Below, piece by piece: positions 1 to 8,238 of a DNA stretch of 26,356 nt; within the stretch, counting starts at the first letter, position 1; the number at the start of each line of letters is the position of its first letter. The translations under genes were made by a program, and so were the position numbers. The notes beneath the pieces were generated by a model that saw only the letters and a list, made by a program, of their open reading frames with translations, was not told where the DNA came from and did no database searches. The stretch is from an uncultured Muribaculaceae bacterium. Its GTDB lineage: Bacteria; Bacteroidota; Bacteroidia; Bacteroidales; Muribaculaceae. The DNA lies in NCBI GenBank assembly GCA_910587475.1, contig CAJUMR010000036.1, positions 1 to 26,356 on the forward strand. Reading direction: 5' to 3'.

Positions 1-606
1 TATTAATTCATCTATTAATATTAGCGCTGAATCGTTTTTTCCTGCATACTGATAGTTCTCACAAAGTTGATATAAATATTCCGTTTGATGGCTTGAGACT
101 GTATCTAACGATTGCAACTCCCTTATGAACGAAATATTACGCTTGCAATCAAATTCGGCTCCGCCTATTAGCATTCTCGTGCGCAACAATGTTATCTTTG
201 AGTCTTTTGGAACATTCGGAAGCACAATCAATGAGTCAAGTAAACTCAGTGATCCGTTGCCGTCTCCAAGCCAAAATTTGTGCAGAGCATATAAGTCGCC
301 GGCTTGCAGGAATCTATTGAAATCTTTGTCTCTATAATATTCAAACGCAAATTGCGTCAATGAATCCGCAACCATTGAGTTTTCGCCCAACTTATGTGCA
401 GTGCCGACAACAATGGCATACAACCCCCTGAGCGAATCATCTTTCAAATCTTTAGGGTCAATATCCTCTAATATATAGAGAGCACTGTCAGGATATACAG
501 AAATAATTCTCTCAGCCGTTGAGAGAATCTCACGATGTTGCGCTGACCGAGAGCAAGAAATCATACCCACGGTGACTAAAACCAATATCCCAATAAAATT
601 CTTCAT
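1..606 (-). CDS. TPR-type lipoprotein, 3' end outside the window
   Basis: The frame is open from an ATG at 606 to the left edge (202 codons, no stop), so the protein is incomplete. The N-terminus is a lipoprotein signal peptide: a hydrophobic stretch, then MISC with the lipid-anchored cysteine at residue 18. The mature part starts with a helical segment ending in YPDSALYILEDI and continues with alternating amphipathic helices, as in TPR repeats. This resembles Bacteroidales lipoproteins that carry TPR repeats and often end in a membrane segment plus a signalling or DNA-binding tail; that tail cannot be seen here. A Bacteroidota -7 box lies only 9 bases before the ATG. Base composition is AT-rich compared with the suf region. 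Coding and lipoprotein status are well supported; the role is unknown. Confidence 0.8.
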   Translation of the reverse strand, partial: MKNFIGILVLVTVGMISCSRSAQHREILSTAERIISVYPDSALYILEDIDPKDLKDDSLRGLYAIVVGTAHKLGENSMVADSLTQFAFEYYRDKDFNRFLQAGDLYALHKFWLGDGNGSLSLLDSLIVLPNVPKDSKITLLRTRMLIGGAEFDCKRNISFIRELQSLDTVSSHQTEYLYQLCENYQYAGKNDSALILIDELI

Positions 607-615
607 ATCCGACTG

Positions 616-623
616 CAAAGTTA
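616..623 (-). promoter_or_regulatory. Bacteroidota -7 promoter element for the TPR lipoprotein
   Basis: On the minus strand this reads TAACTTTG, a full match to TAnnTTTG. No TTTG lies at the expected upstream distance. The ATG at 606 follows after only 9 bases, so the leader would be very short or absent. Confidence 0.5.
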
Positions 624-763
624 CTAATTTATATCAGTTTTATAACGATTAGACGTAGTGACCCCAGGCAACCACATCAAAACTTGACACAACGCCCGCA
701 ACAGCCGATATTCAATCCTCTATCGAAACCTCCGGCCTTCATAGGCCCAGTAATAGTATTGTT

Positions 764-1298
764 TCATTTTTTGAATTTAATTATATTATCGTCCCATTTT
801 ATAACCTCTCCCCTATAATACATGTGCCTGTCATCAATTGCGTAGCCATTGCCTATATATTGAAACGATTTCGGATCTGCCCCTATTATAGAAATATCTC
901 CGAAGTACACCTCACCTCCTTCAGTTTCTCCATCAAAAAAAAATAGTTGAACTTAAGTTGGGATAGTATACATTATTTTTGTCTCTTGCATATGGTTCGT
1001 TATCCTCATTTATATTAACTTGAAACGATTCGACATCGACATTGATCACCGGGGGAAAGTGACTCTTGCTTTCGCGAAAAAACGAGTATAGAGTCGAATG
1101 CTCGTCTGAGTCAATGCAACCGGCATAAACTTCACCGTCAACGACGCAATACATGCTGACATTTGATGAATCTTTGACACAGACCCAATTGCCCACCTCA
1201 TGCGGAAGATCATAACTCAATTTGTTTCGCGAATTATCATTGACACACGACATTAATAACATCAATAATATGATATATAGCCAACTCTTCATAATCAT
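764..1298 (-). pseudogene. DKNYY-family lipoprotein, frameshifted in a 9-base homopolymer
   Basis: The first frame runs from ATG 1298 to a TGA at 933 (121 aa). It has a lipoprotein signal peptide (LLMLLMSC, Cys18) and ends in YARDKNNVYY...STIFF just as it enters a run of nine T (plus-strand A at 935-943). Moving to the next frame after that run gives another 56 codons, DGETEGGEVYFGDISIIGAD and onwards, containing a second DKNYY-like unit (ADPKSFQYIGNGYAIDDRHM, then YYRG) and a TGA at 764-766. Eight T instead of nine would restore one protein of about 177 residues. DKNYY proteins are repeat proteins of unknown role seen in Bacteroidota and Fusobacteria. The break could be real decay, phase variation or a sequencing error. 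An ATG at 1292 is an alternative start. Confidence 0.75.
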
Positions 1299-1378
1299 TT
1301 GCGGTTATTTACATATATTTCTCTGTCATACATTATTTTATATGTTCCAATATTTTAATCGAACTCTCGTTAGTTTAT

Positions 1379-1546
1379 CTATTTGAGTTCCGGCAATTCG
1401 TAGCCGTGTTGCGGGTTGCCATAGGCTGCTGATTTGCAAATATATGCATTTTTGGGGTGGCTTGTGATATCTTGTGGATATGTTTTAAAACATACAAACC
1501 GATCAAAAGAATAGCATACAAGCCACCTCTTGCAGCACTTTTTCAT
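1379..1546 (-). CDS. Possible 55-aa small protein, uncertain
   Basis: An open frame from ATG 1546 to TAG 1379-1381 reads MKKCCKRWLVCYSF, then a middle part, then AAYGNPQHGYELPELK. Five cysteines fall in the first 45 residues and the last 35 residues look protein-like rather than random. No Shine-Dalgarno or TAnnTTTG box is obvious upstream, and a 10-bp inverted repeat plus a 16-bp palindrome lie inside the frame, so this may instead be part of a non-coding repeat unit or a gene remnant. I do not recognise a family. Confidence 0.3.
   Translation of the reverse strand: MKKCCKRWLVCYSFDRFVCFKTYPQDITSHPKNAYICKSAAYGNPQHGYELPELK
1456..1527. repeat. Nested inverted repeats
   Basis: The arms GGTGGCTTGT (1456-1465) and ACAAGCCACC (1518-1527) are perfect complements. 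Between them lies the 16-bp perfect palindrome TATGTTTTAAAACATA (1479-1494). On RNA this could fold as an outer stem enclosing a second hairpin. No transposase gene is near. Confidence 0.45.
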
Positions 1547-1579
1547 CTTTATCGGCATTAATCTGTCATTTTGCCATCA

Positions 1580-1587
1580 TAAATTTG
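1580..1587 (+). promoter_or_regulatory. -7 promoter element for the secreted protein at 1661
   Basis: TAAATTTG matches TAnnTTTG exactly. No clear TTTG is seen at 19-22 bases upstream. It would give a leader of roughly 70 bases before the ATG at 1661. Confidence 0.45.
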
Positions 1588-1660
1588 CACAGACGACATT
1601 TTTACATTACTTTTACGGCCGTAAAACTTTTAATCACGTTCCACCTCAACTAATTTTTTT

Positions 1661-3142
1661 ATGAAGCTAATCTACCCTGCATTTATTTTAATGATAGCAT
1701 CATGTTTCGGCAATGCGTATGCTCAATCAGATGATCGTACGACAATACCCGACGGAGAATGGACTGTTCTCGGAGAAGGCACATACTATGAAGACGTTTT
1801 CACCATGATGCATTGGCAGCGAAACAACCATTGGCCGGTCACTGTTGAGGAAAGCGTCGAGCAACCGGGATGGTACCGATTCGTCGCCTATGGCGACGGC
1901 TGCCCGGAAAGCATATCAAAATATCTGCCCGGAACTCCCGACAACGAAAGCTACATGTATATCAACGCCACTGACCCCGAAAGGGCATTCATTCCGGTGT
2001 CGACATTCGGCGGTTCGCTCAACGTGTGCAGCTATGTTGTCGAAAACCAGTTTGACAGCGAAAAATATCTAAATTTCACCGACGGAACGTTCACCGGTCC
2101 TGAAGGGTGCATTGCCTATCAGGCAGTTGGCGCGGGCGAGAGGTGGTCGCTCGGCAATTTCTTCGAGAATTTCAGACTGGTGCTTCCCGAGAGCACCTCG
2201 AGAGACTACCGCTTCAAAATCTCGGCCACGAAATCATGCTCAGAAGACAACACATTCACTTATACGATCGAGACCATCGGTGTCGACGTGAAAAGCTACA
2301 AAGCATGTATCGTGCCGGGCTACTTCAACGGCACCGCCGAAGAAATTGAATATGCCGACATCCACGGCACCGCCATCCATGAAGGCGACAACACCTGCAA
2401 GGGAGACAGCCGCGGACGCTATTCGCTGATCGTCATCTCCTACGGCGACAACAACGACATCGGCGCAGTCAATTCGACATATTTCTACTACATGGACGAC
2501 GAAGCCGACCAGTGGCTTCCGCTCGGCGAAGCAACATACTACGAGGATGTGCTCGGATCGATCTATCCCGACATGACTACTGAAAAGCTGACCGTCGACA
2601 TTGAGGTCCACAAAGACCGTCCCGGCTACTTCCGCATCGTCGAACCTTACAAAAACCATCCCTACTTCCTCAACTACACGACGATGTATCGCCCTCACGA
2701 CAATCATAAACACTATCTCTACATCAACGCCGAAGATCCCGAAGCCGTCTATCTCGAGGATATGCCCGCAGGTGTCAACCTCGGATATGGCGACGCAAGC
2801 ATCTTCTCTGCCGCATACAAGTATCTCTGCGACGGCTTGACAAAAGAAGAAATAGCCGACCTTGATCTGTTCGGAACCCATGAAGGACGCGAGATAACCT
2901 TCCCAGACAACAGTCTCATCCTCGTCGAGCGACAGTACAAAAACGGCCTGTTTGTCCAGGCTGAAGCTCCGATGTTCCGCATCACGCTGCCCAAGAGCGC
3001 CGGAATTGACGAGATCGCAACCGACGCTGACGGCGGTCAAGCCATCTACTACAATCTCCAGGGCGTCCGCGTCGACAACCCGTCGGGCGGAATGTTCATC
3101 CGGCGCCAAGGCCGCACGACCGAAAAAGTGATTATCCAATAA
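1661..3142 (+). CDS. Secreted duplicated-domain protein with a T9SS-like C-terminal tail
   Basis: The protein has 493 residues. A signal peptide (residues 1-21, ending GNAYA-Q) predicts export. Two related units start with nearly the same phrase: EWTVLGEGTYYEDVF (residues 33-47) and QWLPLGEATYYEDVL (284-298). Each is followed by a PGWYRF/PGYFRI strand and a YINATDPE/YINAEDPE strand, so the domain has been duplicated within the chain. The last 35 residues (YYNLQGVRVDNPSGGMFIRR, then VIIQ) match the Bacteroidales style of C-terminal beta-sandwich used by type IX secretion cargo, which suggests a cell-surface or released protein. It is followed by a hairpin terminator and then an outer-membrane barrel gene on the same strand. 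No enzyme motif was seen and the function is unknown. Confidence 0.85.
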   Translation: MKLIYPAFILMIASCFGNAYAQSDDRTTIPDGEWTVLGEGTYYEDVFTMMHWQRNNHWPVTVEESVEQPGWYRFVAYGDGCPESISKYLPGTPDNESYMYINATDPERAFIPVSTFGGSLNVCSYVVENQFDSEKYLNFTDGTFTGPEGCIAYQAVGAGERWSLGNFFENFRLVLPESTSRDYRFKISATKSCSEDNTFTYTIETIGVDVKSYKACIVPGYFNGTAEEIEYADIHGTAIHEGDNTCKGDSRGRYSLIVISYGDNNDIGAVNSTYFYYMDDEADQWLPLGEATYYEDVLGSIYPDMTTEKLTVDIEVHKDRPGYFRIVEPYKNHPYFLNYTTMYRPHDNHKHYLYINAEDPEAVYLEDMPAGVNLGYGDASIFSAAYKYLCDGLTKEEIADLDLFGTHEGREITFPDNSLILVERQYKNGLFVQAEAPMFRITLPKSAGIDEIATDADGGQAIYYNLQGVRVDNPSGGMFIRRQGRTTEKVIIQ

Positions 3143-3188
3143 ATCTTATACATTAAGCGCTGACACATCTCCAAGTCCATAAGGAGAG

Positions 3189-3223
3189 GCCGCCACAGAT
3201 GAATTTTAAAAATCTGTGGCGGC
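3189..3223 (+). terminator. Hairpin terminator after the secreted protein gene
   Basis: A perfect 12-bp stem (GCCGCCACAGAT with ATCTGTGGCGGC) closes an 11-base loop 47 bases after the stop codon. The following TGATTATTTAAG is only moderately T-rich. It separates this gene from the barrel gene at 3298. Confidence 0.65.
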
Positions 3224-3297
3224 TGATTATTTAAGCATGAACGTGTAACAAACGTCGCACTTGGGTGTCATAATTTATTAACAAAAACATCACTGCA

Positions 3298-5598
3298 ATG
3301 CTCCGTTTAGCCATTTTTATCCTGTCGGCGCTCTCTATGTCGGCACTGCTTCAAGCCCGATCGATCAGCGGGACAGTCGTGTCGGATCGCGACTCCACAA
3401 GCGTAGCCGGCGCTATATGCCGTCTGTCAGACCATAACCATCAGTCCATCGGCGGATCAACTTCAGGCGTCGACGGAGCATTTGCCATCGAATCGGCGCC
3501 CGACCGACAACTGATACTCGTTGTCAGCATGACCGGGTTCAGTCCGACGGAGATCATCATCGAATCCGGGTCGAAAGACGTAGCGCTCGGACTAATTTAT
3601 CTTAATGAAGGCGTAAGCCTCGAAGGTATCACCGTCAACGCCTCACATGCCATCTCTGATCAGCGGGGACGCACCATCATCTTCCCCTCGGCATCAGATG
3701 TCAAGGCCTCCCCTACATCGCTCAGCCTCTTCCAGAAGTTGCCGCTCGCGGGTCTCGAGGCCAATCCCATCAACCGCACGCTGTCTGTCGACGGCGGTTC
3801 TCCGGTCATACTCATCAATGGTGTGCCGTCGACATCCGACGACCTCAATGCCCTTAAACCAGGCGACATAGCCAAAATCGAATACTCGCGCATCACTCCG
3901 GCCCGATATGCCGACAAAGGCAACAGCGGCCTCATTGCCATCACCCTCAAGGAGCGGTCCGACGGCGGACAGATCTACACATGGGGGCGCACTGCGCTCA
4001 CAACAGCCTTTGTCGACGCCATCATCCGTGCATCCTACCATCAGGGGCCGTCGCAGTTCGGTTTGTCCTACAACCCGTCGTGGCGCAACTATCAACAGGT
4101 ATATGACAATACCTACGAAAGTTATATCAGCGATGATTTCAAGGTTGACCTCGCCGAACACGACCGCAATCCGTTCAACTACTCGTATCACAATCTGCAG
4201 TTAAAATACAACTACAGCCCCAATACGGCCACGCTATTTTCGGCGACGTTCAAAGTAACCCCACAGAGCAAGGGTAGCCGAATGATTGCCCAAACCCTCG
4301 ATTCCGAACTTGGCGAATATAGCAATTACAACCACGTGAAAGGACGTGATTTCACACCGTCGCTCGACCTCTTTTTCCGACGGGACTTCAATGACAACAA
4401 TTCGCTTGAAGCTCAAGTGGTCGGCACCCTCAGCTCGAGCGAATACCGCCGCACCAACAACTACATGATGCCCGACGACAACAACCAAAGCTATATCATG
4501 GACGTCGACAGCCGACGACGCTCACTTATCAGCGAGATATGCTATGACCACCGTTTCAGCGAAAAAACTTCGCTGTCGGCCGGCATACAGAACACCATCT
4601 CACACAGCAACAACACCTACCTTACGTCAGATTACAAACCTGTGCTGACAGAGAACAACAATTACGTCTACGCCAAACTCGGACAACAGATCGGCTCTGT
4701 CAACCTGTCGCTGGCCACCGGCGCGAAACTGTTCTGGATCAAAAACGACATAAACCGGCGCAATTTCGTGCGCAACCTCTCCACTGTCCAACTGTCATGG
4801 GGCATATCACCGAAATGGCGGCTGTCGGCGGCATTCCGCTATTCGCCAGGCATACCGTCGCTGTCGGCGCTCACCGACTATCCTCAGCAGCAGACTCCTT
4901 ATCTCATCTCCAACGGCAATCCCGATCTGAAAGTGTCACAAACATTTATCTATCAAATCATGCTGTCATTCAGGCATAAAAAATTCAGCGCCTCCCTGTT
5001 GGTCAACTATCGTCAGATAAGCGACTATGTGACTGACGACATTGTCTATCTCGGCAACTATCTGTTTCTGTCACAGTCGGTCAATGCCGGCAAAGCCTGG
5101 CTTGCAGACGCCAACCTCAACCTCAATATCAACGACATCGCAGGATTCGGGGCCAATCTCAATCTGGGCTTCGACCACACAGAGATGGCAGGTGAGACAT
5201 GGTGCCATCACATCAATTCGTTCAGCGGCAGTTTCAGTGTTTGGTGGAACAAAGGACCTTACACCATATCATATTGGCGAAAGATCCCGGGAAAATATCT
5301 AAGCGGCCACTATGTCGGAAAAGAGGAGAACGGCGATGCTCTGAGCCTTTCGTTCAAACCCGACAATCATTGGACTTTAGAAGCGTCGTGGATGTATATG
5401 TTTGATACAAAGGGCACAAAATATCCATCGTGGGGCTACTCACCTGTCAACCCATGCTACCGCGAACGCTACATCCGCAACAACGGCAACATGGTGGTGT
5501 TGTCGGTCAGCTACTCGACCGATTTCGGATCGATATTCCGCTCTGCAAGCCGGTCGCTCAACAACTCCGACAACGGTTCTTCGCTTCTGGAACTCTGA
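3298..5598 (+). CDS. Outer-membrane beta-barrel protein, TonB-dependent-receptor-like
   Basis: The protein has 766 residues. A signal peptide spans residues 1-20. Residues 21-105 form a carboxypeptidase-regulatory-like beta-sandwich (SISGTVVSDRDSTSVAGAIC, later SGVDGAFAIES). Residues about 110-218 are a plug-like segment (LSVDGGSPVILINGVPS, IEYSRITPARYADKGNSGLI). The rest is a long alternating, aromatic-rich barrel. The final strand (MVVLSVSYSTDFG) and the tail rich in S and N (NNSDNGSS) are typical of the outer-membrane beta-barrel-3 group. I saw no TonB box. Members of this group sit in the outer membrane; their ligands are mostly unknown and no SusD partner lies alongside, so glycan import is not supported. 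It converges on sufS. Confidence 0.85.
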   Translation: MLRLAIFILSALSMSALLQARSISGTVVSDRDSTSVAGAICRLSDHNHQSIGGSTSGVDGAFAIESAPDRQLILVVSMTGFSPTEIIIESGSKDVALGLIYLNEGVSLEGITVNASHAISDQRGRTIIFPSASDVKASPTSLSLFQKLPLAGLEANPINRTLSVDGGSPVILINGVPSTSDDLNALKPGDIAKIEYSRITPARYADKGNSGLIAITLKERSDGGQIYTWGRTALTTAFVDAIIRASYHQGPSQFGLSYNPSWRNYQQVYDNTYESYISDDFKVDLAEHDRNPFNYSYHNLQLKYNYSPNTATLFSATFKVTPQSKGSRMIAQTLDSELGEYSNYNHVKGRDFTPSLDLFFRRDFNDNNSLEAQVVGTLSSSEYRRTNNYMMPDDNNQSYIMDVDSRRRSLISEICYDHRFSEKTSLSAGIQNTISHSNNTYLTSDYKPVLTENNNYVYAKLGQQIGSVNLSLATGAKLFWIKNDINRRNFVRNLSTVQLSWGISPKWRLSAAFRYSPGIPSLSALTDYPQQQTPYLISNGNPDLKVSQTFIYQIMLSFRHKKFSASLLVNYRQISDYVTDDIVYLGNYLFLSQSVNAGKAWLADANLNLNINDIAGFGANLNLGFDHTEMAGETWCHHINSFSGSFSVWWNKGPYTISYWRKIPGKYLSGHYVGKEENGDALSLSFKPDNHWTLEASWMYMFDTKGTKYPSWGYSPVNPCYRERYIRNNGNMVVLSVSYSTDFGSIFRSASRSLNNSDNGSSLLEL

Positions 5599-5604
5599 TT
5601 CATG

Positions 5605-5623
5605 CGCGGTTTTATAAACCGCG
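5605..5623. terminator. Bidirectional hairpin between the barrel gene and sufS
   Basis: CGCGGTTT and AAACCGCG form a perfect 8-bp stem with a 3-base loop, in the 27-base gap between two convergent stop codons. It could end transcription from both sides. Confidence 0.55.
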
Positions 5624-5625
5624 TC

Positions 5626-6849
5626 TTAGGCCAGCATCGGAGCAATGCGCTTGAGAGCGGCAATGAATGCGTCGGCTTCCTCAAACGTGTTATAGACGGC
5701 AAACGAAGCCCTGACCGTGCCCTCTATGCCCAGATGTTCCATCAGAGGCTGTGCGCAGTGATGGCCTGTGCGAACGGCTATGCCCAGCTTGTCGAGCAGC
5801 ATGCCTGTGTCGTAATGATGGGCATTGCCGATCAAAAACGATATGATCGCACACTTACCGGGAGCCGTGCCGAATATGCGCATGCCATCGATCTCCATCA
5901 TCCGCTCGGTAGTGTACTTAAGCAAAGCTTCCTCATGGGCGGCGATATTGTCGACTCCGATGCCACACATATAGTCGATAGCCCTGACAAAAGCGGCCGC
6001 ATCGACAAAATCTGGCGTTCCGGCCTCAAACTTGAAAGGAAGATCGGCCCACGTCGTGCCGTTGAAACTTACGTGGCCTATCATCTCGCCTCCACCCTGA
6101 TATGGAGGCATTTTCTCAAGCAGTTCCTTCTTGCCGTAAAGCACTCCGATGCCCGACGGACCATACATCTTGTGGGACGAGAACACATAGAAATCGGCAT
6201 CGATCGCCTGCACGTCGACTTTCAGATGAGCCACAGCCTGCGCGCCGTCGACCAGCGCTACAGCTCCGTGGCGGTGAGCCTCGGCGACGATCTCGGTGAC
6301 CGGATTGACGGTGCCCAGTACGTTGGAAATGTGGGCTACCGCCACCACACGTGTGCGCGGCGTGAACAACGACCTGTACTGTTCCAGATCGAGACGCCCC
6401 TCGCTGTCGATCGTCACCACTTTAATCTTCAGTCCCTTGCGGGAGGCAAGCATCTGCCATGGCACGATGTTGGAATGATGCTCCATCACCGTGACGATTA
6501 TCTCATCGCCCTCGTCGAGCAACGCCCCGTAGGACGAAGCCACGAGATTGATGGCCTCGGTCGTGCCTCGCGTGAAAATTATCTCCTCTATCGACGAAGC
6601 GTTGATGAACTCGCGCACTCTGTGGCGCGACGCTTCCATCGCGTCGGTAGCCTCCTGCGACAGACAGTGGACCCCGCGATGAACGTTGGCTTTGTGGCGA
6701 TAGTACATGTCGACAACCCCGTCGACCACCGTCCGCGGAGTCTGCGAAGTGGCCGTATTGTCGAGATAGATCAGCGGTTTGCCATAGACCGTGCGGTCGA
6801 GTATCGGGAAATCGGCGCGTATCGCCTGAATGTCTAACTGCTTTGCCAT
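5626..6849 (-). CDS. sufS: Cysteine desulfurase SufS
   Basis: SufS is a PLP enzyme that takes sulfur from L-cysteine as an enzyme persulfide and passes it to the SufBCD scaffold. The protein has 407 residues, the usual size. The PLP lysine is in SSHKMYG (Lys227), the mobile persulfide cysteine is in RTGHHCAQP (Cys365), and ATSQTP, HRGVH and RGTTEAIN match the class-V aminotransferase fold. The RTGHHCAQP context identifies the SufS (group II) type rather than IscS. I chose the ATG at 6849 (MAKQLDIQAI); 28 further in-frame codons upstream overlap sufD and lack family sequence. It is the last gene of the suf operon, 16 bases after sufD. No sufE or sufU partner lies in the window, so the sulfur-relay protein must be encoded elsewhere. 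Confidence 0.96.
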   Translation of the reverse strand: MAKQLDIQAIRADFPILDRTVYGKPLIYLDNTATSQTPRTVVDGVVDMYYRHKANVHRGVHCLSQEATDAMEASRHRVREFINASSIEEIIFTRGTTEAINLVASSYGALLDEGDEIIVTVMEHHSNIVPWQMLASRKGLKIKVVTIDSEGRLDLEQYRSLFTPRTRVVAVAHISNVLGTVNPVTEIVAEAHRHGAVALVDGAQAVAHLKVDVQAIDADFYVFSSHKMYGPSGIGVLYGKKELLEKMPPYQGGGEMIGHVSFNGTTWADLPFKFEAGTPDFVDAAAFVRAIDYMCGIGVDNIAAHEEALLKYTTERMMEIDGMRIFGTAPGKCAIISFLIGNAHHYDTGMLLDKLGIAVRTGHHCAQPLMEHLGIEGTVRASFAVYNTFEEADAFIAALKRIAPMLA

Positions 6850-6865
6850 AAACGTCGGTTGTGTA

Positions 6866-8218
6866 TCAGTTTTGACATGTTGCCGTGCAGTCGCCGCACG
6901 ATGCGTGTTCGCCGGCCAGACGACGCTCGACAAGATGCCGCAGACGGTCGCGGAGGCTATCGATCGCCACCCGATCTATCACATCGGCCATGAACGCCTG
7001 CATCAGCATCATGCGTGCTTCAGCAGCGGGCACACCGCGTGTCTGCATATAGAAGAGTGCGTTGCGGTCGAGCTGGCCTGTGGCCGCTCCGTGGCTGCAC
7101 TTCACATCGTCGCAGTAGATTTCGAGCTGAGGCGCTGTGTGCATGCGTGCATCGTCCGAAGCCAGCATATTGCGGTCAGACTGGTATGCCTCCGTGTGCA
7201 CGGCGTCAGGCGCTACATAGATGAGTCCCTCGAACGCACCCTGCGCGCGCCCGTCGAGAAGATATTTGAACAATTGGTTACTGCGGCTGTAGGGAGCCGA
7301 ATGGCGGATGCGCGAGGCATTGTCGACAATCTGATCGCCGTCGGCAATGGCCATCGCCGCAAGCTCGGTATCGCAATGGCGCCCCACGATGTCGATGTGG
7401 AATTCATTGCGGGTGTGTCCGACAGTCAGCGACGTGCCGTTGACAGTCAGGCGGCTGTCATCGTCCTGACGCACATAGAGCTGCGAAATGCGCGAGGTCT
7501 TTTCGGTCGACTCCTCGATGTCGCAGTAGTCAAGCGACGCTCCCTTGTGGAGAAACACTTCGGCCACCTGGCTCGACAGGTAATTATAGTCGGCCGACTG
7601 ACTGTGGTCGCAGACCAACAGACGGCCCGACGCGCCCTCCTCAACAACTACAAGCAGACGGCGCACACTCATCAGATCGCCGGCGGCATTGAATATATTC
7701 ACGATCTGGATAGCTTTGTCGAGCCTGACTCCGGCCTTGATCCTCACCACCACGCCGTCCTGCACCAACAGAGTGTTGAGCGCCGACGCAGCGTCGCGGT
7801 TGTCCGACAATGTGCCGAGATAATGCTTCACAAACTCAGGATCGTCGGCTGCAACCTTGGCCAGCGACTCGACAGTCACTCCTTCGGGACAATTCTTTAC
7901 CAGGGTCGCAGTCGGGCGGAACATGTCGTTGACCACCACGCCGAGAAGGGTGCTGACATTAGGCACATCGCACTTGAACGACCGGGCGACATCAACCGCA
8001 AACCCCACTCTGGCTACATTGACTCCGAAATCGGGTGCAAACATTTCCTCGAGCGACAATTTGCTGTAACCTTCGTCGCGCTTTCCGGGAAAACGGCCCA
8101 TCGATTTCAGCGCCGACAAGGCCGCCGGACGCAGCCGGTTGAGCGCCTCGGGAGAGTGATCCTCGATCGTCGCGCGGTTATGCTCGAAAAGCGATATATA
8201 TTGATCTATCGAACTCAT
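6866..8218 (-). CDS. sufD: Fe-S assembly scaffold subunit SufD
   Basis: SufD pairs with SufB, and with the SufC ATPase forms the SufBC2D complex on which Fe-S clusters are built in the cytoplasm. The protein has 450 residues. The C-terminal core shows the SufB/SufD signature SHGAATGQLD...ALFYMQTRGV (residues 375-396), including His376, which corresponds to the histidine needed for cluster assembly in the E. coli protein. The central region is a right-handed beta-helix-like set of short strands. The C-terminus ends with a local cysteine cluster (CGDCTATC, residues 441-448), which is unusual and could be checked in relatives. It starts 20 bases after sufC ends. SufD is distinguished from SufB by length and by lacking the CTAP cysteine motif. 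Confidence 0.95.
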   Translation of the reverse strand: MSSIDQYISLFEHNRATIEDHSPEALNRLRPAALSALKSMGRFPGKRDEGYSKLSLEEMFAPDFGVNVARVGFAVDVARSFKCDVPNVSTLLGVVVNDMFRPTATLVKNCPEGVTVESLAKVAADDPEFVKHYLGTLSDNRDAASALNTLLVQDGVVVRIKAGVRLDKAIQIVNIFNAAGDLMSVRRLLVVVEEGASGRLLVCDHSQSADYNYLSSQVAEVFLHKGASLDYCDIEESTEKTSRISQLYVRQDDDSRLTVNGTSLTVGHTRNEFHIDIVGRHCDTELAAMAIADGDQIVDNASRIRHSAPYSRSNQLFKYLLDGRAQGAFEGLIYVAPDAVHTEAYQSDRNMLASDDARMHTAPQLEIYCDDVKCSHGAATGQLDRNALFYMQTRGVPAAEARMMLMQAFMADVIDRVAIDSLRDRLRHLVERRLAGEHASCGDCTATCQN

Positions 8219-8238
8219 TTTTATCCTCGCTTGATATT

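Noticed and set aside
2240..3139. 299-codon open frame opposite the secreted duplicated-domain protein
   Set aside because: The plus-strand gene has a signal peptide, internal domain duplication and a conserved tail; the minus frame has none of these.
5602..6837. Long open frame on the plus strand opposite sufS (411 codons)
   Set aside because: It is the antisense shadow of a clear SufS gene; the translation has no fold-like pattern and no known motif.
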